DNA of 64,000 nt from Setophaga petechia (lineage: Eukaryota > Chordata > Aves > Passeriformes > Parulidae), in NCBI GenBank assembly GCA_024362935.1, contig JANCRA010000018.1, positions 1,116,001 to 1,180,000 of the forward strand, in the 5' to 3' direction. Under the pieces are notes generated by a model, which was not told where the DNA came from, did not search any database, and saw only the letters and a program-made list of their open reading frames with translations. This document shows, one piece after another, positions 45,501 through 55,879 of this stretch; position 1 is the stretch's first letter, and each line of letters opens with the position of its first letter. The translations under genes and the position numbers were made by a program.

Positions 45501-46880
45501 GGCAGCACATGGAGCAGCTCTGCCCCAGGGGAGCCCCCGAGGTGTTTGCCTGGAGCTCCACAGGTACAGACAGGAGAATACAAATTGTTCCTCCTGCCGA
45601 GGGAAGGAGATCACCGGGGGAAACTCCGTGCAGGGAGATGCATTCCTGTCCATGATGTTCATCCATATTCAGGGAGTTTTATGTGTGCTCGTCCAAGGGG
45701 ATGCAGTGTCTGACTCCAGACAAAATCCTCGAGGATTTCCTTTAGCATTGTTTGCCTCAGGATTTCTTGAGGTAGGACATTTTTTTGCATTTTGGCAAAA
45801 GGTGCAACAAAATTCCATTATCCCCAAGTTTTTGCCACTGATTTTGTCAGGACTACAGATTTTCACCAGCTGTTTCCTACATCCTCATGCTGTGTACACC
45901 CACTCACTTTGTAGGGTTTATCTGCTATACAGCCTGTTGAAAGATATTTAATGTCATTAGTTTGGAAAGAAAATGGCAAATATTTCAACAGATGTTAATG
46001 GGGTTTAATGGTGTGGCTGGGGGCTTTTACCACATCAGTGACAAAGCAATTCAGAAATGTTGCTGCAATTTCTGTCAGCACCATCAGGAGCTGCATCAAG
46101 GCAGTTGTGTGAACACAGTCAGAGCTGAGGATGTGCACAATAGTTCTCTTAAATATGAAAAGCACAGGGATTTTAAAAAGCTTTGCAAAACTTTAGCTGA
46201 AATATTTCTGATTACTCTAACACAACATATGGGAATGGTTCTCAGCTTTTTCCTTGTACCTCAAGCTTCTTTAAATCTCCTTATAAAAGCCTTCTCAACA
46301 CCATTTTTTCACCCATAAACTGGATCCCATTTCTGATTTAAAAACATAAATTGCTAACAATAAAACTCCCAAATCTCCGGTTTTAATATTTATTAAGCCA
46401 CAACCCCATAGACTCAATTTATTGCACAAAAATAAATGGATCAATCTGCATTCTACCTTAATTTCACAGTTTGTAAAGTATATTCCCTGAACCACCTGCA
46501 AGACACAAGGCACTGTTATTTGCTTACCTTCTTCTTGTTCTACCTTAAACTCTTAATTAAAAAAAACCAAAACCAAAAAAAAATTACATCAAGTTCAGGA
46601 CGAATTATCCTGCCTGACATTCTAATTTTCCACTCTTCACTTTTCCCTGCCCTAAGGCTGGACACTGGAAGAGCCTCCACAGCTGGGGAGGGTTGGAGAC
46701 GGCTCCAGCAGAGCCCCCAGTGCTCCTCCCCAGTGCTCCCAGTATCCTAAAGAACAGGGACCAGCCTGGACCTGATCCCCTTCAGCAGCACCCCAGAGCC
46801 TGGCCACTGCATTAACCCCAAAAAAACCCTTTTAACTGCAAATTAAGCCCAAAATAACCTTTCAAAAAACAGATGGCACA
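42561..46880. other. Unique DNA, no gene recognised
   Basis: A C10 run lies at 43491-43500. Frames up to 125 codons (43516-43893 plus) have no recognisable domain. AT-rich stretches at 45040-45190 look low in repetition and might be conserved. No interspersed repeat was recognised. Confidence 0.45.
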
Positions 46881-46960
46881 GACTCATGGAGCGGCCTGGG
46901 TTGGAATGAGCCCTTAAAGCTCACCCAGTCCAACCCTGCCAGGCTGCAGCAGGCACAGAG
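46881..46960 (-). mobile_element. Short CR1 LINE fragment
   Basis: GACTCATGGAGCGGCCTGGG, then TTGGAATGAGCCCTTAAAGC and CACCCAGTCCAACCCTGCC match the reverse complement of the CR1 3' end of the subfamily with a TTAAAGCTCA-like block. Homology is lost beyond about 46960. Confidence 0.7.
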
Positions 46961-47677
46961 TTCCACAGACAGGAGGCAGCTCTTGTGGGTTTTCCTGACT
47001 CTTTTTCCTGAGCTCAGGGCAGAGGTGATGGCAGCAGAGTTGTCCCAACACCAAACCCCCCTCTAGGCACCAGAGCTGCCCTCAGCAGCCTCCTGCAGCC
47101 ACACAGGGTTTGGGAGAACAGATCCCTCTGGCAAACCAGATGTGTCAGAGGACAGCAGGGGAGGGAACAACCCCACATAATCCAAGCAGAAGCCGTTCCC
47201 TCTCTGGTGGCTGTCCAACCCCTCAGTGAAACCTCCTCATGCCCACGGGGAGCTCCTCAGGACCAGGACAGCTCCAGCCCTTGGTCACTGCAGGGACAGA
47301 ACTCTCACCTCACTGCTCTCCTCTGTTGCTCTTGCTGGAATTGAAACCACTTCAAGAAAATGTTAAAAATATCATTATTTCATTGCAGTGCCTACTTATG
47401 GCAGCAAGTGATAGCCCACAGGGGGCAGGGTTGAAAAACCAGGGCTTTGTTTGTGGTTATAATTCTCCACACTCCTGGGCCAGACTTTCTGCCAATTTAG
47501 CAGTAAACAAGGTAGAGAAATGTAAAGGTATCACAGTGCAGACACTTGAAACCAAAGCTGCTTTTATGTAAACTCCTGGGCATAAGTACATAATCTGCAG
47601 CCCTCAGAGAAGCCCTAAAAACCAGAGTGACTCAGAAATGCTGTACCTTTGTCTTAAGTATTTTGGGAGGTTCTCCT
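46961..47677. other. Unique DNA, no gene recognised
   Basis: A 110-codon frame at 47239-47571 has no recognisable feature. Confidence 0.4.
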
Positions 47678-47783
47678 GGTTTGATTTTTTTTGTTTGTTT
47701 GTTTTGGTGGGGTTTTTTTGGTTTTGTTTTTTTTTGTTGTTTTTTTTTGTTGTTGTTGTTGTTGTTTTTTGTGGTTTTTTTTA
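47678..47783. repeat. T/G-rich simple repeat, (GTTT)n to (GTT)n
   Basis: Poly-T interrupted by single G or GG, with a regular (GTT)6-like part near 47748-47767. On the opposite strand it is an (AAC)/(AAAC) tract. Confidence 0.93.
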
Positions 47784-47845
47784 AATCAATGCTCTGTTTA
47801 AATGACAACACAGCAGGTAGACAAGAAGGAAAATCCTGATTTTTG

Positions 47846-48358
47846 AGGAAGGGGATTCTGCCCCTCTGCCCCACCTGCAGAGCTGCCCCAGCCCTGGGCC
47901 CAGCACAGGAGGGACCTGGAGCTGCTGGAGAGATCCAGAGGAGGCTCCAGGATGAGCAGAGGGCTGGAGCAGCTCTGCTGGGAGGAAAGGCTGGGAGAGC
48001 TGGGGGTGCTCACCTGGAGGAGCTTTGGTGTGACCTCACCATGGCTGGAGGAGCTGAAGGAAAAAGATGGAGCGAGACTTGTTACAAGGGATGGAGGGGA
48101 GCACATAGAGAATGGCTTCACACCGACCCAGAGTAGGGATTGATGGGATAAAGGGAAGAAATTCCTCTCTTTGAGGGTGGGCAGGCCCTGGTACAGATTC
48201 CCAGAGCAGCTGTGGCTGCCCCTGGATCCCTGGCAGTGCCCAAGGCCAGGCTGGACACTGGGGCTTGGAGCATCTGGGACAGTGGGAGGTGTCCCTGCCA
48301 TGGCAGGGGTGGCACTGGATGGGCTTTGAGGTCCTTTTCCAACCCAATCCAGTCTGTG
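47846..48358 (+). mobile_element. Longest CR1 LINE copy, includes the end of ORF2
   Basis: The copy starts inside the last part of CR1 ORF2 and runs to the 3' end. One frame near 47908-48005 reads DLELLERSRGG then SRGLEQLCWEERLGELG, which corresponds to the LLERVQRRA-MIRGLEHLSYEERLRELG region near the C terminus of the CR1 polymerase. The 3' untranslated part follows in full (GAAATTCCTCTCTTTGAGGG, CCCTGGTACAGATTCCCAGA, TGCCATGGCAGGGGTGGCAC), ending AGTCTGTG. It is 5'-truncated and not able to mobilise. Confidence 0.94.
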
Positions 48359-50752
48359 CCCCTCTGGTTTTGAGTTCTTAGCTCTACAGGGTCCTGCTAT
48401 GCTCAGCCACTGAGAATTTTTATCCTTTTTTAACAGTGTTGTAGGGCAGGCGGGAGCAGGACGGACATCTCAAGCTCTCCCCCACTTTAAGTATTATTTT
48501 AATATTATTCACAAGCCTCAAGGGCTAGATAAAAATAAAAGACCAATTTAATTTTCAGGAAGATAAAATTATTATTATTTCTCTATCTAACTTTGTGTAC
48601 CAGCCACTCTCCTAAAAGATTAGGAGGAGACACATCTTCCAGCAAACCTACCTTAGGTTTTCCTACACCATCCTCAAAGCTTTAACTCTTCAATAATTTT
48701 TAAACCTGGAAACAAGAATGACAGACTCCAAACCAACCAAATACACAAAAAATAATCCACATTTAACTGGGTGGACTGAGCAGGATCCATTTTGTCCCTG
48801 TTTTTGCCCTGGAAGCACTGGAGGCAGCCATGCCAGCAATATTGCAGCTGGCTGTGGAAGGGCCTCCATCCTGCTGAGATCCAAGCAGACACACACATGT
48901 GCTCCTGCAGGGTGACACATCCCCCAGAACGGAAGGAGAAGAAGAAAAGCAAATTTCATTTACAAAGAAGCCTCAGCTTAGGAGGCAATTTGAAAGATGA
49001 GAATGAGGAAACATGTAATCGACAAGGCTGGTAATTAGAAATGATTTATTGCCTTCCCTTGTTAAGCCTATTATTAAGACAGAATATTTTCCTACTCCTA
49101 CTGCTCCCAACGTATATAAAACCTCAATTATTTGTGTCTTTTGTTCTCTACAAAAACTGCAGGACAACTGGCTTAGCAACTTCCACTTAACTGAGAATCA
49201 AAGCACTGTTAGCTGCATTTGCTCACTAAAAATCTTTCATGAAGCCAGCAAGTCCAAGGAATTTGAAAAACTCAACTTTATTCCCCAGTGAAAAGCAATC
49301 AACTGCTCTCTCTGTGTCTGCATTTTCTGTGCTACCAAAGAAAAGTGTTTCCCAAAATGACTGTGCATCTCAGCACGCTTTGCCTGCAAAGCTTAATTTT
49401 TCCTGACACTTGTCCCAGGGTAAATTTTTCAAAAGAGGTTGCCTTAATTTCAAAATTGACTTTTAATGATACTCATATTTCAAATGGCTGGATTTTAAAT
49501 ATACTGATTTTTTGGTGCCACTTAGATAAATTCATGAAAGGACACAGGCCACAGGACTTAAAAAAAAAAAAAGAGAAAAAGAAAAAACTCAAACCCAACC
49601 AGAACCAAACACCACAATTCCCTGGCCCTATGCATCACTGTCCTTAACTCACCACACAACCAAGGCCCCTTGTGTAAAGACCTCATAACACCCTCATAAA
49701 TTAGGAATTTTTTTTCCTCAGCTAGCAAAAAAATAAAAAAGGAAAAGCTGGGGGAGAAAATATCACTTTCATTTATTTGGCTGCTCAGTGGCTGGGTTAG
49801 TCAGAGGCACAGGAATATCTATATCCAATTTCTTACCCCAAAGAGATTCAAGTCTGTATCACTGCTCCTTGACAGGTTTTAGCCTCTTGGTCCCAAGCAG
49901 CTGAAGCTTGTTCTGGTGTAAGAGGAGCTGTCAAAGCTCAGCAATTGGACATGAAATTATTAAATGCTCAATAGGTTAAAATCAGAGAGCAGACACAAGC
50001 AGGGTTCTCAGCACGACTTCCATGATATTTTTATTAGTGGTGACACCCACACTAAAAGCCAGTGCATGAAATATGAAATGCTTACCTGAGAGAGAGCACA
50101 CCTCTCCCACTGCCCCTGAGACTCCCTGTGAAATTCCTGGGACTGAATTCAGCCCTGTTCTCCTCCAGCTTGTGTCAGCACAACTTCACCAAGTCCAGGT
50201 GACCCCAGCTCAGAGCTGTTTTTCCCAGCCAGAGTCCCCTGACAGCTCCATCAGCACAATAGCAGGGATTTGCCACTCCTGCACAGTGCAACCTCCCATC
50301 TCCTGAGCAGCAGCCTCCCAGTGCTGCAAACTCCTTGGAATGCAAGCTGTGGCATGCAGCACAGCCCAGGATCTGCTCCATCACTGAGGAGTTTGCCTCA
50401 AATCAGCTGGGCAGTAAATGCTGCCTGTTACTGACCTGCCAGTGCTTCCTGCTGAAATTTCCCTGTGCTCCCTCTTCACTGGGCTGCAATAAAACAGTGC
50501 TGGTGGGGAGAGCCCTGACACCACACCTGAACACACTTTGTTTGTTGAGGAGAACTGATGTGGATGGAAAAGAACAAATCACTTCTTGGGACCAGACCTA
50601 AGAGCAGGAAGCTCAGAAGCTCATCATGCTTTCAATCATGAAGTCATTCTAATTTAAAAAGTACTTTAAAAAGTAATTTTAAAAAGTACTTTGCCTACAG
50701 GCCCTGCATCTCTGGTCTTGCTTTTTGGGGTAAATGATCTGCATTTTATCCT
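48359..50752. other. Unique DNA, no gene recognised
   Basis: Overlapping frames at 48674-49034 on both strands have no domain. The stretch 49000-49180 (TAATCGACAAGG, GGTAATTAGAAATG, CAACGTATATAAAACC) may be conserved. An A-rich patch lies at 49560-49590. Confidence 0.4.
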
Positions 50753-50830
50753 CCATACATACATACATACATATATGCATATACATACACATATACACAC
50801 ATACATATACATATCATATCATGCATAACA
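50753..50830. repeat. (CATA)n-derived microsatellite
   Basis: Four pure CATA units pass into degenerate CATATA/CACATA units and end in CATATCATATCATGCATAAC. This is an old, interrupted simple repeat. Confidence 0.92.
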
Positions 50831-52642
50831 TGTATGTTAAATGTTAAACACCCTGTAATGCCATCTCTTCCCACTGCCCCCAAGCAGCCCCTCCATGACC
50901 TTTCCAGCTGCTGTGACACCATTTCCCACCTCTCACAATGAATCCTCTCACCTTCCCCACTCACAAACACCCCACAGCAGCACAAAACCACCAAGGATGA
51001 GCCAGTCCCACCAGAAATGCAGCCTGAGGGGTCAGCACCACACAAACTTCCCTTCCATGAAGTTTCCATCCATTACCAGGGCTGGGAAACCCACTCAGGT
51101 GGGAAAAATCCCCTCCATCCTCCTCCCTGGCATTTGAGAGCTCCCAAAGAGAGCTGCAGAATTGTGAACTGCAGTAAATCTGCTCCTCACCATCTGTGCC
51201 TCACTGCTGAAATGATCCCAGGAGGATCAAAACCAGTAAGGAATGGATGAATTTTAACCATTCTTGTTGTTCCTTACCTGGACACAAACCCTTTCTATGT
51301 CACCTTTCCCAAACTGCTGGTTTGGTGATGCACTCAAGACTTGGCAAGAAAACATCCAATAATATTTAAATAATGTTTAAACTAGTACCTACTAAAATTA
51401 AGAAATAAACATTTCTGTTTCACTCTGCTCCACAGGCAAATGTATATTTTCATGGATAAGCCAATTATTTTAAATTTGCAGATATAAAAGCATTTTACAA
51501 ATCACACCTCTGTACCCAGCAATTAATTCTAGGTACTATCTCTGTGCTCATGCACTACAATTATACACTAATAAAACATAATTATCCCAGTTTCAAGTGT
51601 CAGAAGGTTACATTTCTCTTTTTCAACCTAAAATATGCTTTGTTTTTAAATGTAAGGCTCTCAATGGCATTTAAGGTGATCTAAACTCATTTCTGGGGTG
51701 TCCTGGACTAATAATTTTGCTCTGCAGCAATGCTGGAATAGGAACATGTGTGTTTTTCTATCCCATGCTGCTGCAAGCTCACATTTTTCTAGTTTTTATA
51801 AAATAACCTTCTATGACTTTTGTGATTTCACAATGCAGAGGTGAGAGAGGTGCTGGCCTGAATTGTTGATCAATGAGGGTTAATCAATATCAAAGTTTCA
51901 GGTTGATAAAGCACATGGAAGAACAGGATTCACAAGTGAACTTTTGTCTCAACCCTGTAAAACCCCAATTAGGATTTCTCACAAGACTTTTATCAGCTTA
52001 AGTGACAGAAAACTGCTATCTAGAATAGTTTAATATTACTAGACATAGAAATATGAAATATTAGTAATACTTTCTGCAAGGAGTCCCCACATGATCCTGC
52101 AGATTGAACCCTTACAAAGCCAAAAAATGCCATTTTACCAATATCTGACTGTGATTTACCCAACAGTGGTCAGTGAGCACCATGCTGGGAAAGGATGAGG
52201 CACTGAAGGGTTTGTGTCTGAATGAATGCACTCATCAGACAAAGAAACTCGAATTTACACAGCTTTTCTTGGGAACTTGTAGAACTGTAGCAACATCCCA
52301 TTTGCCAGGTTTAGGGGCTGGCAGCAGAGCCCAGCTGCTTTCCCAGTGGAATTCCTGGGTTTGGGAAGGGTTGTGCATTGCTTGAGGTCTTTCCAGGGAA
52401 TTGAAGTGCATTAACCCTCCCACGAGTGCTCACCCCAATCTCATCCCTGCTGGATCCCAGGAAATCCCTCTGGCTGCCCTGGAGGGCTCCAGCCCCTGCC
52501 CAGGGGGCTCAGAGACCTTGGAACAGAGCCCAAGGACCCTGTGCCTTTGATTTAGCCCTTGGAAAAAACAATTACCAGCCTTTATATGAAAAATTACAAG
52601 CCAGGAAAGTTTAAGTAGAATGATAGTAAATTTATCACGGAG
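50831..52642. other. Unique DNA, no gene recognised
   Basis: Short chance frames only; no interspersed repeat was recognised. Confidence 0.45.
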
Positions 52643-52895
52643 TGAAAAATAGATTTTTTGGGGTTTTTTTAGCATGGGGGTTCAGGGAGCAAGATGGAGG
52701 AATCTGGGAGCAAGATGGAGGAATCTGGGTGTGTCCAGCCTTTCTCCTTCTTCTTGGCCTCCATCTTCTGCTGGGTGATGTTGGCACTTTTAGATTGGTT
52801 TAAAGTATAAGCTCACTGTCTAACACAGGTGATGGGTATTGGGAAGTTATGGTAAATGTTCTACACATAGTTTTTGGTATAAAAAGACAACACCA
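52643..52895 (+). mobile_element. ERVK-like LTR, 5' part, split by an ERVL LTR
   Basis: The sequence begins about TGAAAAATAGATTTTTTGGG and holds a 21-bp tandem duplication (GGGAGCAAGATGGAGGAATC plus T, at 52686-52727). It continues with GATGTTGGCACTTTTAGATT and a TATA box, TATAAAA, at 52878-52884. About ten bases later it is interrupted. It resumes at 53281. Together the parts resemble an LTR common in songbird genomes. The family name is from memory and the left boundary is approximate. Confidence 0.75.
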
Positions 52896-53280
52896 GTGTG
52901 ATGGTGTTTGCAAGGGTCTGAGGATGAGGGAAGAGATGAGGATCTGACTCCATGTTTCAGAAGGCTGATTTATTATTTTACAATATATTTTATATTAAAA
53001 CTATACTAAAAGAATAAAGAAAGGATTTCATCAGAAGGCTGGCTAAGAATACAAAATGAAAGAATGATAACAAAGATTTGTGTCTCAGACAGACAGCCTG
53101 AGACAACTGGACTGTGATTGGCCATTAATTAGAAACAACCACATGAGACCAATCCCAGATGCACCTGTTGCATTCCACAGCAGCAGATAATCAATGTTTA
53201 CATTTTGTTCCTGAGGCCTCTCAGCTTCTCAGGAGGAAAAATCCTAAGGAAATGATTTTTCAGAAAATGTCATGGCTACA
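52896..53280 (-). mobile_element. ERVL-type solo LTR inserted into another LTR
   Basis: The reverse complement begins TGTAGCCATGACATTTT and ends CACCATCACAC, 385 bp, the same layout as the copy at 40653-41039. On the plus strand the polyadenylation region appears as GGCTGATTTATTATTTT. It is flanked by CACCA on both sides (52891-52895 and 53281-53285), the 5-bp target duplication expected for ERVL. It is a solo LTR. Confidence 0.88.
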
Positions 53281-53447
53281 CACCACCCTGAGGGCAGGCA
53301 GAGTGCCTCTGTCTGTCCTGCTGAGTGGACCTCGGCAGGACAGGAGAAAGAATTTTATAGCTAAGAAACAATAAACAACCTTGAGACTGAGAACTGAAGA
53401 GTTCTGACTCCTTTGAGCACCGGGCTGGGAAAAGAGACTTTGTGACA
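53281..53447 (+). mobile_element. ERVK-like LTR, 3' part
   Basis: It resumes at CACCACCCTGAGGGCAGGCA and carries GGACCTCGGCAGGACAGGAG and an AATAAA polyadenylation signal at 53370-53375, then GACTGAGAACTGAAGAGTTC. It ends near GACTTTGTGACA at 53447. Some leader-like sequence may follow, but no clear primer-binding site was recognised and I see no internal retroviral coding region. Confidence 0.75.
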
Positions 53448-54750
53448 CATCTTGGGGTCACTGTGAGCAGACAGAGACCCCGAGACATCCCCAAATCCCT
53501 CAGACAAACTCAGCTTTAGCAGCACACCCTGTGCTGGGAAATGAAGCAATTTCTGCTGTTTGAGAAGCCCCTCCTGATTTTCCCAGCCCTGGCAGCTCCA
53601 AGCCATCCTTGCCAAGCTGCCCCTTCCCTGTGGTGGCTCAGCACAGATTCCCCTTTTCCTGACAAATGACAACTGCTCAGGATGGGATGTTCTTCCTGCT
53701 CATTTTCTTTCATAGGTGGCTCTGTTCCCAGTGCTCTAATGTGATTCAGCTCCACAGCCAGGCTGCTTATATTTCTCCTGGAGATTGCAATTATATTTCT
53801 AAACTATTCTTTGTGTTGCTGCGAGAATCAAACAAAAGGGGGGAAAAAAATGTTAACGTTTCAATGAAGGAAATTTCCATAATATGTGGTGGCTGTCACA
53901 ATCTTGCTGATAGAAATAATTACTCCTCCTGATGTAACTACACTAAACCACAGAGAAATGGGGATAAAAACTGTTACCCATCTGTGCAAAGCTCTTTCAT
54001 ACATGCATATGAAAGAAGAGCTAAATACAAGATTAGAACACTCTGGGATGTGCAGCAGGACACAGATCCCAAGGTGACAGGCACTCCTTACCTCAGGCCC
54101 TGAGAGGAAGGAGGAATTACCTCTCTTTTTAGCAGCTACAAAGGATACTGGTGATTTGGGATAACTTTTCTTTGGCCTCCACGTGATCCACTAGATTATG
54201 CATGCAAATCTCCAGTTCTGGCTGATAAACTGAAACAAAAGCACACTCCACTGTAGCACGAGCTAATGATATTTTCCTGAGTGAGAGAAACTCACATTCT
54301 CTGCAGACTGCACACATTGTTTGCAGATAAACCACTGAGAGGCTGCACTGGTGAACAGGAGAACAAATCAAAAATTAAAGAGCATTTCCAGGGGTGCTGG
54401 GGTTCTGCTCTCACACCAGCCAGAGGACAGATCAATTCATCACCAGGTGCATCTCTGATCACTTCAGGATGTGACTTGTGCAGCTGGAGGATTCAACCTG
54501 GTTGGAAGCACCTGGGCACTGCTGGATTTGCTGTCTCAGGCACTTGTAAAGGTTTCAGCAGCAAACCTGTCTGAAAGCAAATAAGCAATGAGGCAGCAGC
54601 TCCTACAGAATTCCTGAGCAAAGCTAAATGTGGGAAATGAGTTAAAAGTTGACTCAGAAAACATGGCTGAGCTCCTGTGGGTGTGCAAGGGATGCCACAC
54701 AGACATCACAGCATGGCAAGAATGTGAGCAGAGAGACAGTGATTGTTGAA
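53448..54750. other. Unique DNA with a POU-motif stretch at 54160-54290
   Basis: CCACGTGATCCACTAGATTA followed by TGCATGCAAATCTCC contains an E-box (CACGTG) and an octamer (ATGCAAAT). It is a possible conserved element. No gene was recognised. Confidence 0.35.
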
Positions 54751-54853
54751 TTAGAGAATCAGAGAGTGGTTTGGATTGGAAAGGATATAAAAATCCCCTT
54801 GTTGCCATCCCCCTGCCATGGGCAGGGACACCTCCCACTAGGCCAGGCTGCAG
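54751..54853 (-). mobile_element. CR1 LINE 3' end fragment
   Basis: TTAGAGAATCAGAGAGTGGT, then TTGGATTGGAAAGGATATAA and CCATGGGCAGGGACACCTCC, then CTAGGCCAGGCTGC read as the reverse complement of the CR1 terminus. Truncated near 54853. Confidence 0.92.
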
Positions 54854-55380
54854 ATCTGTTTTGCTGCAACCTAAGACAAGACCTAGTGATAAACTACTCT
54901 ACAACTGCACTGCCAAATTAGAAAGTGCCCCCAAAGTTAGAAAAATTCCACATTGCCAACTCCACAAAGCTACAGGGAGTCTGTTGTGGAAACTCCTGCA
55001 CTGACCCCTCTGAGCAAAATTACCTTCCCTGCCCAGTGACAGCCAGGGCCCACCAGCACAGCCCAATGCCCCTGGATACTCCAACCCTTCCTCTTTTAGG
55101 AAGAGAGGCATGTGCAGGAGCAAGGATTACTGGGTTTAGGACTTTGGGTGTTCTGCTCACAGTTTTGTTAAGCCTTACCATCCTGATGGCACCGTGCACT
55201 GAGCATTTTTAGGGATTTTCCCTTTATCACACATGGAGGCTTCTCCAGTGGACTTTAACACCATCATGGTCAACACAAGCTCCTCAGAGCACTGCAGGAG
55301 AAAATGATGACTTTGGTGACCACTCTGGGACATCCTGCTGGGTTTTCCCTTCCCAGGGATCCTGTGGTGCTGCTCCTGAG
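54854..55380. other. Unique DNA, no gene recognised
   Basis: Short chance frames only. Its last five bases, CTGAG, are the left target duplication of the next element. Confidence 0.4.
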
Positions 55381-55874
55381 TGTGGGAAATAGTAAAGTTA
55401 AGAAGATTTCCAGAAAGCTGTAAAAGCAGGCCTCAGAAACAGAAAGAGAACTTAAAACCAGCTGCAGCTGCAAAGTCTGAAAGCAGAAAAAGTTACAATA
55501 CAGAAAGCAAGGACAGGAACCAATAGCTTGAATTTTAGGCTTGGCTAAGACAGACCTTAAGATTGCAGAAAGATAGGAGAAGGTTTAAGGTTAAAACTGG
55601 AGTATTGTGAGTTAATAGAGAGCAAACAAGCCTTGTGTGAAACTGGTGTACGTGTGCTTTTAGTGACTGCCTAGAACAATTGTCAGTGAGCTTTAGCAAT
55701 GTGCCATTGGCTAGAAAGTTTTTAAAATGCTCTGGAACAAAGAAATCTTTACCTGCTGCTGGCAGGACGTGAGCTTTGCCATGTTCTGTTGTCTCCACCC
55801 TGTCATGAAGCTGATACTAAAATAAAAGCTCCAAGAACACACCCCAGCAGTCCCATCCCATTCACAAAAACTCA
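55381..55874 (+). mobile_element. Solo LTR with intact target duplication (ERV1- or ERVL-like)
   Basis: The element runs from TGTGGGAAATAG to AAAACTCA, 494 bp, so it has TG...CA ends. CTGAG flanks it on both sides (55376-55380 and 55875-55879). It has a TTTTTAAAATGC promoter-like stretch near 55719 and an AATAAA signal at 55821-55826, followed by GCTCCAAGAACACACCCC. Orientation is plus. I recognise it as a songbird retroviral LTR but am unsure of the class; a 5-bp duplication fits ERVL or some ERV1. No internal region is present, so it is a recombination product. Confidence 0.85.
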
Positions 55875-55879
55875 CTGAG

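Noticed and set aside
47798..48347. Frames of 97-167 codons on both strands
   Set aside because: They lie inside a CR1 copy, mostly its 3' untranslated part or antisense.
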